Shown in pieces: positions 6,056 to 9,887 of a stretch of DNA of 9,887 nucleotides (within the stretch, counting starts at the first letter, position 1; each line of letters opens with the position of its first letter). Where the stretch lies: NCBI GenBank assembly GCA_022759165.1, contig JAEMPT010000056.1, positions 1 through 9,887 on the forward strand, given 5' to 3'. A program made the position numbers and the translations under genes. The DNA comes from Thermoprotei archaeon (lineage in GTDB: Archaea; Thermoproteota; Thermoprotei_A; Sulfolobales; Fervidicoccaceae). The notes under the pieces are model-generated. The model made no database searches. It saw nothing but the letters and a program-made list of their open reading frames with translations, and was not told the DNA's origin.

Positions 6056-7029
6056 CCTATTAGCTTAGCTTTTATCCTCGGGTCCACCCTGGCCATGAGT
6101 ACATCAGCCACGAAATTTGATAGAGACGTCACTATGGCCGTCATTATGAAGATTCCTATTACTAACGGATAATCCCTATACGTGACCGCTTGAATGAGCA
6201 GGGACCCCATGCCTGGCCAAGAAAATATGGTCTCGGTCAGCACTGCGCCTGCTATAACCTGCCCGAACTGCGTCCCGGCCATTGCTATCACCGGAATGAG
6301 CGCATTTCTGAGGGCATGCTTGAATATTATCCTCTTTTTAGGCAGCCCTTTGGCTATTGCTGTGAATATAAAGTTGGAGGACAGCACGTCGATCATCACC
6401 TGCCTGGTAAGCCTAAGATAGGATGCCATAAAAATGAGCGAAAGCGTAGTGACAGGAAGAACCATGTGCCATATTACGTTCAGGACCTTTTGAACCGCGC
6501 CCTCAATACCAATATCCATCATACCTCCTGTCGGGAAAGCAGGTATGTAAAGGGAGAATATCAAGATAAGCATCAGTGCCAGCCAATAAGCGGGAAACGA
6601 ATAGAACGTTAAGCTAACGTAATTGACTAAAGCATCAAATTTTGAAAAAGCCCTACTAGAAGTCACAGCCCCCAGATATATACCAAGTGCTATAGCTATT
6701 GCCAGCGCTGTGAGCATCAAGAGCAATGTGGCTGGAAGCCTCTGGAGTATGGCCTTGAGAACTGGTGCTTGATAATATGTGGAATAGCCCCAGTCTCCTA
6801 AGAAAAGGTGGTGCAGGTAGATGAAGAGCCTCTCTTCAATGGGCTTATCGAAGCCATAGGCCTTTTCAATTTCTTTTATATATTCAGGTGAGGCAGCTTC
6901 ACCTGCTAACATCACAGCGGGGTTCCCAGGTGCCAGATTTATCACGAAAAATGAAATTAGCGCCACGGCTACTATGACGAGGATCGCTGCCAATAACCTC
7001 TTAAATACAAACGTCACAAATTTCTTCAA
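6052..7029 (-). CDS. ABC transporter permease, OppB/DppB family
   Basis: A 325-residue permease, the heterodimer partner of the OppC-like protein. The N-terminal helix (about 8-31) ends in the family motif FFVINLAPGNPA, followed by an external domain with YGFDKPIEERLFIYLHHLFLGDWGYS (58-83), typical of OppB/DppB. The EAA loop is FTAIAKGLPKKRIIFKHALR (222-241) followed by NALIPV. I set the start at TTG 7029, not at the farther upstream in-frame codon (7149). The TTG overlaps the stop of the upstream ATPase as TTGA, has GGTGA 7 nt upstream, and yields a protein starting MKKFVTFVFKRLLAAI of normal length. The longer version would add 40 residues encoded wholly within the ATPase gene. Confidence 0.92.
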   Translation of the reverse strand: MKKFVTFVFKRLLAAILVIVAVALISFFVINLAPGNPAVMLAGEAASPEYIKEIEKAYGFDKPIEERLFIYLHHLFLGDWGYSTYYQAPVLKAILQRLPATLLLMLTALAIAIALGIYLGAVTSSRAFSKFDALVNYVSLTFYSFPAYWLALMLILIFSLYIPAFPTGGMMDIGIEGAVQKVLNVIWHMVLPVTTLSLIFMASYLRLTRQVMIDVLSSNFIFTAIAKGLPKKRIIFKHALRNALIPVIAMAGTQFGQVIAGAVLTETIFSWPGMGSLLIQAVTYRDYPLVIGIFIMTAIVTSLSNFVADVLMARVDPRIKAKLIG

Positions 7030-8003
7030 CTTCTGCTCACCCCCTTTACATGGCAAGCTACAGATCTCCCCTGCGATACTTCTCTGAGAATCGGCTCTTC
7101 TAGCGCGCACCTTTGAACTGAATATATACATCTCGGCTGGAAACGACACCCTACTGCTGGGATTGACCCTAGCTCTTCCTTTTCAGGAAGGTCTACCTTC
7201 CCTCTTATTCCTGGGTCAGGCTTAAGTGTTGACTTTACAAGCAGCTCCGAGTAAGGATGTATAGGGGAAGAATAGACGTCACGAGCCTTTCCTATCTCAA
7301 CGAATTTGCCAAGATACATGACTGCCACTCTGTCGCAGAAAACATTCACCGTCAGCATATCATGCGAGATTAGCACGATTGACATCCCTCTATCCTCGTA
7401 TAGTCTGTTCATTAGGGAAAGTATTTGGGCCCTAACTGTGACGTCCAACATTGAGACAGGCTCATCTGCTATGAGAAGTTCTGGGTTCAGAGATATGGCT
7501 CTCGCAATGAAAAGCCTTTGCCTCTGTCCACCACTGAGCTCCCATGGCATCCTGTTCATTATTTCCTCCGCAGGGCTTAACCCAACGGATTCGAGGATAT
7601 TCAAGAGGTCTGACCTGGAAAAGCTTATTCCATGTAGTTTGAGGGGCCTTTCTAGAAACTCTCTAACGCTTTTCCTTGGGTTTATCGAAGAATATGGGTC
7701 TTGAAATATAATTTGCACCTTTCTGCGAAATCCCTTCCTGTCTTTTTCAAGCAGATCCTTATATCTTTCTCCGTCTAGGAAAAGTTCCCCTTCGTCGTAG
7801 TCAAGTAGACCCGCTAATATTCTGGCCAGCGTTGTTTTCCCAGAGCCGCTCTCTCCCACTATGCAGAACTTTTCTCTCCTCCCGATGGAAAACGAAACAT
7901 CGTCAACTGCTTTCGTCGTCTTGATAACTTTACCGAGGAGCGAAGTTTCCCTGAAGTATTTCTTCAATTTTTTGGCCTCAACTAAGGGGTACTCTTCCTT
8001 CAT
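7026..8003 (-). CDS. ABC transporter ATP-binding protein, OppF/DppF family
   Basis: A 325-residue cytoplasmic ATPase of a peptide-type importer. It has an intact nucleotide-binding domain: Walker A GESGSGKTT (50-58), Q-loop FQDP (100-103), signature ELSGGQRQR (155-163), Walker B LLIADEP (176-182) with catalytic Glu181, and switch histidine in SHD (213-215). YSSINPRKSV after the Q-loop is the usual OppF sequence. The C-terminal oligopeptide-transporter extension has HPYSELL and four cysteines (286, 292, 299, 317; spacing CX5CX6C...C), the pattern linked to a [4Fe-4S] cluster in the mycobacterial homologue. It overlaps the upstream ATPase gene by ATGA and the downstream permease by TTGA, so the four genes should be translated as a coupled unit. 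It would pair with the OppD-like subunit. Confidence 0.93.
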   Translation of the reverse strand: MKEEYPLVEAKKLKKYFRETSLLGKVIKTTKAVDDVSFSIGRREKFCIVGESGSGKTTLARILAGLLDYDEGELFLDGERYKDLLEKDRKGFRRKVQIIFQDPYSSINPRKSVREFLERPLKLHGISFSRSDLLNILESVGLSPAEEIMNRMPWELSGGQRQRLFIARAISLNPELLIADEPVSMLDVTVRAQILSLMNRLYEDRGMSIVLISHDMLTVNVFCDRVAVMYLGKFVEIGKARDVYSSPIHPYSELLVKSTLKPDPGIRGKVDLPEKEELGSIPAVGCRFQPRCIYSVQRCALEEPILREVSQGRSVACHVKGVSRS

Positions 8004-8956
8004 GTGTCATCCCTACCAACATTCACTGAATGGCAAGCAACAACTCCTCCGTTAAGATTTACATATTTGGGAAACTGCTTGAAGCAGGCTTCAATTGCCT
8101 GAGGGCATCTCGGGGCAAAAGGGCAAGCATCTTCCAAGAGCGTTCCGCTCTTTTTCGGCTCACTAAAGCTCCTCCCAGAAAGGCTTAAGAGGAGATCCTT
8201 AGTGTATGGATGGAGAGGCCTTCCGAATATCCTATGTACATCCCCATACTCCATAATTCTACCGCCGTAAATCACGTATACGAAGTCCGCGATGTAAGCG
8301 ACAACGGAGAGATCATGCGTTATTAGGAGGATCGTCAGGTTCTCATTTTCGTGTATTTCCTTCAACAACGATAGTATCCTTATTTGAACCGTTGGGTCCA
8401 ATGCTGAGGTGGGCTCATCTGCTATTAGAAGAGAGGGATTGCTGGCAAGGGCCATCGCTATAAGAACCCTCTGCGCCATACCCCCGCTTAGCTGATGTGG
8501 AAACAGGTTCAAAACCCTCTGTGGATCCTTCAATCTCATCAAGGACAATAGCCTAAGAGCTTCATTCTCCGCCTCTTTTCCCTTTAAACCTCTATGGAGT
8601 TCAATCGATTCAATCAATTGCTCCTTTACGCTCATAACGGGATTGAGGTGGCTGATGGGATCCTGAAAAACCATTGAGATCTTTTTCCCTCTTATCTTCA
8701 GCATATCCTCTTCATTTAGGCTCAGGAGGTCCTTACCCTCGAAGTATATTTTACCTTCTTCTATAACTGCCTGTTTTGGCAATACCCTCATGATGCTTCT
8801 AATTAGCGTCGTCTTACCTGAGCCGCTCTCTCCCACTAATGCTACAACCGATCCCCTTGGAACACTCATACTTACGCTCTTCAACGCTCTGAACTTTGTA
8901 TCCCCTACTAAGTAGCTCAAGCTCAGGTTTTCTATTCGCAAGATAGGATCGCTCAT
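8000..8956 (-). CDS. ABC transporter ATP-binding protein, OppD/DppD family
   Basis: A 318-residue ATPase, the first gene of the operon. Motifs: Walker A GESGSGKTT (42-50), Q-loop FQDP (97-100) followed by ISHLNPVMSV typical of OppD, signature QLSGGMAQR (155-163) with Met in place of the usual Gln as in many OppD proteins, Walker B LLIADEP (176-182), DPTVQ, and switch histidine in THD (213-215). The C-terminal extension has GRPLHPYTKDLL and cysteines 278, 284, 291 and 308 in the same CX5CX6C...C spacing as the partner ATPase. I chose ATG 8956 (MSDPILRIENL) over ATG 8983: GAGGT lies 4 nt before it, whereas the extra nine residues of the longer version lie over a hairpin in the leader. The stop overlaps the next start as ATGA. 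Confidence 0.92.
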   Translation of the reverse strand: MSDPILRIENLSLSYLVGDTKFRALKSVSMSVPRGSVVALVGESGSGKTTLIRSIMRVLPKQAVIEEGKIYFEGKDLLSLNEEDMLKIRGKKISMVFQDPISHLNPVMSVKEQLIESIELHRGLKGKEAENEALRLLSLMRLKDPQRVLNLFPHQLSGGMAQRVLIAMALASNPSLLIADEPTSALDPTVQIRILSLLKEIHENENLTILLITHDLSVVAYIADFVYVIYGGRIMEYGDVHRIFGRPLHPYTKDLLLSLSGRSFSEPKKSGTLLEDACPFAPRCPQAIEACFKQFPKYVNLNGGVVACHSVNVGRDDT

Positions 8957-8980
8957 TCTAACCTCTCTATACCGTAGAAG

Positions 8981-9007
8981 CATTTTCGGCCGAAGGTCGA
9001 GAAAATG
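8981..9007. repeat. Inverted repeat (possible operator or leader hairpin) upstream of the OppD-like gene
   Basis: CATTTTC (8981-8987) is perfectly complementary to GAAAATG (9001-9007), and inside them GGCC pairs with GGTC, giving 11 pairs with a two-base bulge and a GAA loop. A perfect 10-bp palindrome, TTCGGCCGAA (8985-8994), sits in the left half. The repeat lies between the probable TATA box (9021-9029) and the ribosome site of the first ATPase gene, where a repressor would block initiation or an RNA hairpin would affect translation. Confidence 0.45.
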
Positions 9008-9020
9008 GTTTGCGGATATG

Positions 9021-9029
9021 GTTTAAAAG
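9021..9029 (-). promoter_or_regulatory. Probable TATA-like box of the OppDFBC-like operon
   Basis: CTTTTAAAC on the minus strand (9029-9021) would start transcription near 8998-9000, leaving a leader of about 44 nt with GAGGT near the ATG at 8956. Other A/T-rich boxes exist in this region, so the assignment is tentative. Confidence 0.38.
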
Positions 9030-9073
9030 TGTTATTCCTAATAAAACCTACTATATTTTCTTAGATATTATGT

Positions 9074-9094
9074 TAAATAATTATCAATTATTTA
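9074..9094. repeat. Perfect 9-bp inverted repeat in the divergent Opp promoter region
   Basis: TAAATAATT (9074-9082) and AATTATTTA (9086-9094) are exact reverse complements separated by ATC. The dyad sits roughly midway between the two divergent promoters of the 233-bp gap 8957-9189 and resembles an operator for a dimeric winged-helix regulator. The A/T richness of the region lowers its significance. Apart from the two promoters, the two inverted repeats and a T7 run at 9103-9109, I see no gene in this gap. Confidence 0.45.
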
Positions 9095-9130
9095 GATCCT
9101 TCTTTTTTTCCTACTAACTGAGAAGATATT

Positions 9131-9138
9131 TTTATAAG
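9131..9138 (+). promoter_or_regulatory. TATA box of the solute-binding protein gene
   Basis: TTTATAAG matches the archaeal TATA consensus well. It predicts a transcription start near 9160 and a leader of about 30 nt containing TTAGGGATGG shortly before the ATG at 9190. A second box, GGTTAAACC (9153-9161), could instead give a leader under 10 nt. Confidence 0.48.
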
Positions 9139-9189
9139 TTTATCTTAATACGGTTAAACCACTCTAAAACTTTTGTTAGGGATGGTAGC

Positions 9190-9887
9190 ATGAAAGAAGG
9201 AACAGCTATGAATATAGCTAAAATCTCATTAATGTCGGTATTCCTCTTCCTGCTGTTTATAGCTCCCGCTGCTGGAGCTATACAAGTCGGGGGAACACTA
9301 GTTATTGCCGTTCCATCAGAGCCAACGAGCTTGGCGATGAACAGCGCTCTTTATGCTGGACTTGTAGAGGCCCAGATATATGATACATTGCTCAGGTTCG
9401 ATAGCAACCTGAACTTAGTCCCCGGGCTTGCTGAGAGCTACTACGTCAACTCTACATGCGGCTGCTACGTATTCAAACTTAGGACAAACGCTATATGGCA
9501 CGATGGAAAGCCGGTAACAGCGGATGACGTCAAGTTCACCTTCGAGAACATAGTCCCCCAGTATACTAACTATGGCTCTCTATATTTCGGAAATACAACC
9601 GTCACCATACTAAATTCAACGGCGATCATGATAAAGCCATCGAAGTTCCTGCCTGGTGTTCAGCTTCAGCTTTTCGCCGCTAAGGATACGACTGCTATAC
9701 TTCCCAAGCATATATTGGAAGGACAGGACTTCCTGAAGAGCTCTTTCCTTACGAACCCGGTTGGCTCAGGCCCTTACAAGCTGAGCTCATGGGTGAAGGG
9801 GAGCTACATCGAGCTCGTTAGAAACGACAACTACTGGGACGACTCCAAGCCATACCTCTCAAAGATAATAATAAAATTCATCTCAGA
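9190..9887 (+). CDS. ABC transporter solute-binding protein, OppA/DppA (SBP_bac_5) family, 3' end outside window
   Basis: An open frame of 232 codons from ATG 9190 that continues past the window; full family members have about 500-800 residues. The N-terminus has a signal peptide: a short charged region, a hydrophobic core (about 12-26) and APAAGA before the mature start near residue 31. Mature features are GGTLVIAVPSEPTSL (34-48), IYDTLLRFDSNLNLVPGLAE (63-82), the family signature in YVFKLRTNAIWHDGKPVTAD (93-112) followed by DVKFTFEN, and NPVGSGPYKLSSW (189-201) with RNDNYW. These identify an extracellular binding protein for peptides or similar solutes. CysGlyCys at 90-92 is unusual and could form or share a disulfide. 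It is divergent from the ATPase/permease operon and surely serves it. A start at ATG 9208 would shorten the signal peptide by six residues. Confidence 0.93.
   Translation, partial: MKEGTAMNIAKISLMSVFLFLLFIAPAAGAIQVGGTLVIAVPSEPTSLAMNSALYAGLVEAQIYDTLLRFDSNLNLVPGLAESYYVNSTCGCYVFKLRTNAIWHDGKPVTADDVKFTFENIVPQYTNYGSLYFGNTTVTILNSTAIMIKPSKFLPGVQLQLFAAKDTTAILPKHILEGQDFLKSSFLTNPVGSGPYKLSSWVKGSYIELVRNDNYWDDSKPYLSKIIIKFIS

Noticed and set aside
6190..6612. Plus-strand open frame of 140 codons opposite the OppB-like permease.
   Set aside because: Composition rich in His, Cys and Arg without domain structure; it mirrors conserved permease codons on the other strand.
6052..7149. 365-residue version of the OppB-like permease starting at 7149.
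   Set aside because: Its first 40 residues lie wholly inside the ATPase gene, are hydrophilic and unlike the family, and the TTG at 7029 has a well-placed GGTGA and a TTGA overlap.
9099..9111. T7 run in the Opp intergenic gap as a terminator.
   Set aside because: No plus-strand gene ends upstream of it; it is more likely part of the A/T-rich promoter region.

Overview
The window reads as a chromosomal segment of a thermophilic archaeon, most likely a Thermoproteota-type lineage (the phylum is my inference). Support comes from an archaeal mevalonate kinase, an archaeal/mycobacterial-type myo-inositol-1-phosphate synthase, A/T-rich TATA-like boxes about 24-27 nt upstream of start codons (leaderless transcripts), T-tract terminators without GC-rich hairpins, and tightly packed genes. 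I cannot name a species.

Layout. Positions 1-117 are the right end of an IS200/IS605-type element: the C-terminus of a TnpB reading frame superimposed on the terminal hairpin expected for its omega RNA. Positions 219-563 (minus) encode a small PadR-like winged-helix regulator. It is divergent from a plus-strand pair, myo-inositol-1-phosphate synthase (645-1751) and a HAD-superfamily hydrolase (1770-2456). A shared T-rich terminator at about 2470-2482 separates this pair from a minus-strand operon read from 5123 down to 2489: an 84-residue two-helix membrane protein, a TctA-family transporter permease and mevalonate kinase. Upstream of that operon is a complete four-gene ABC transporter operon for peptides or another oligomeric solute, read 8956 down to 5216 in the order ATPase (OppD-like), ATPase (OppF-like), permease (OppB-like), permease (OppC-like). 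A divergent plus-strand gene starting at 9190 encodes the matching solute-binding protein and runs off the end of the window.

How the parts fit. The Opp-like genes form a full importer, with the abundant binding protein on its own promoter and the membrane/ATPase machinery on the opposite strand. The 233-bp gap between them holds both promoters and two inverted repeats that are candidate regulator sites. Inositol-1-phosphate synthase supplies the inositol headgroup for archaeal lipids and/or the osmolyte di-myo-inositol phosphate. Mevalonate kinase feeds isoprenoid (archaeal lipid) synthesis, so both metabolic genes plausibly serve membrane lipid production.

I see no defence island, CRISPR array, tRNA or rRNA. 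The least ordinary points are the TctA transporter with a tiny two-helix partner sharing an operon with mevalonate kinase, the TnpB frame that reads through the element end into flanking DNA, the stepped four-base overlaps in the Opp operon with non-ATG starts, and the inverted repeats between the divergent transport operons.
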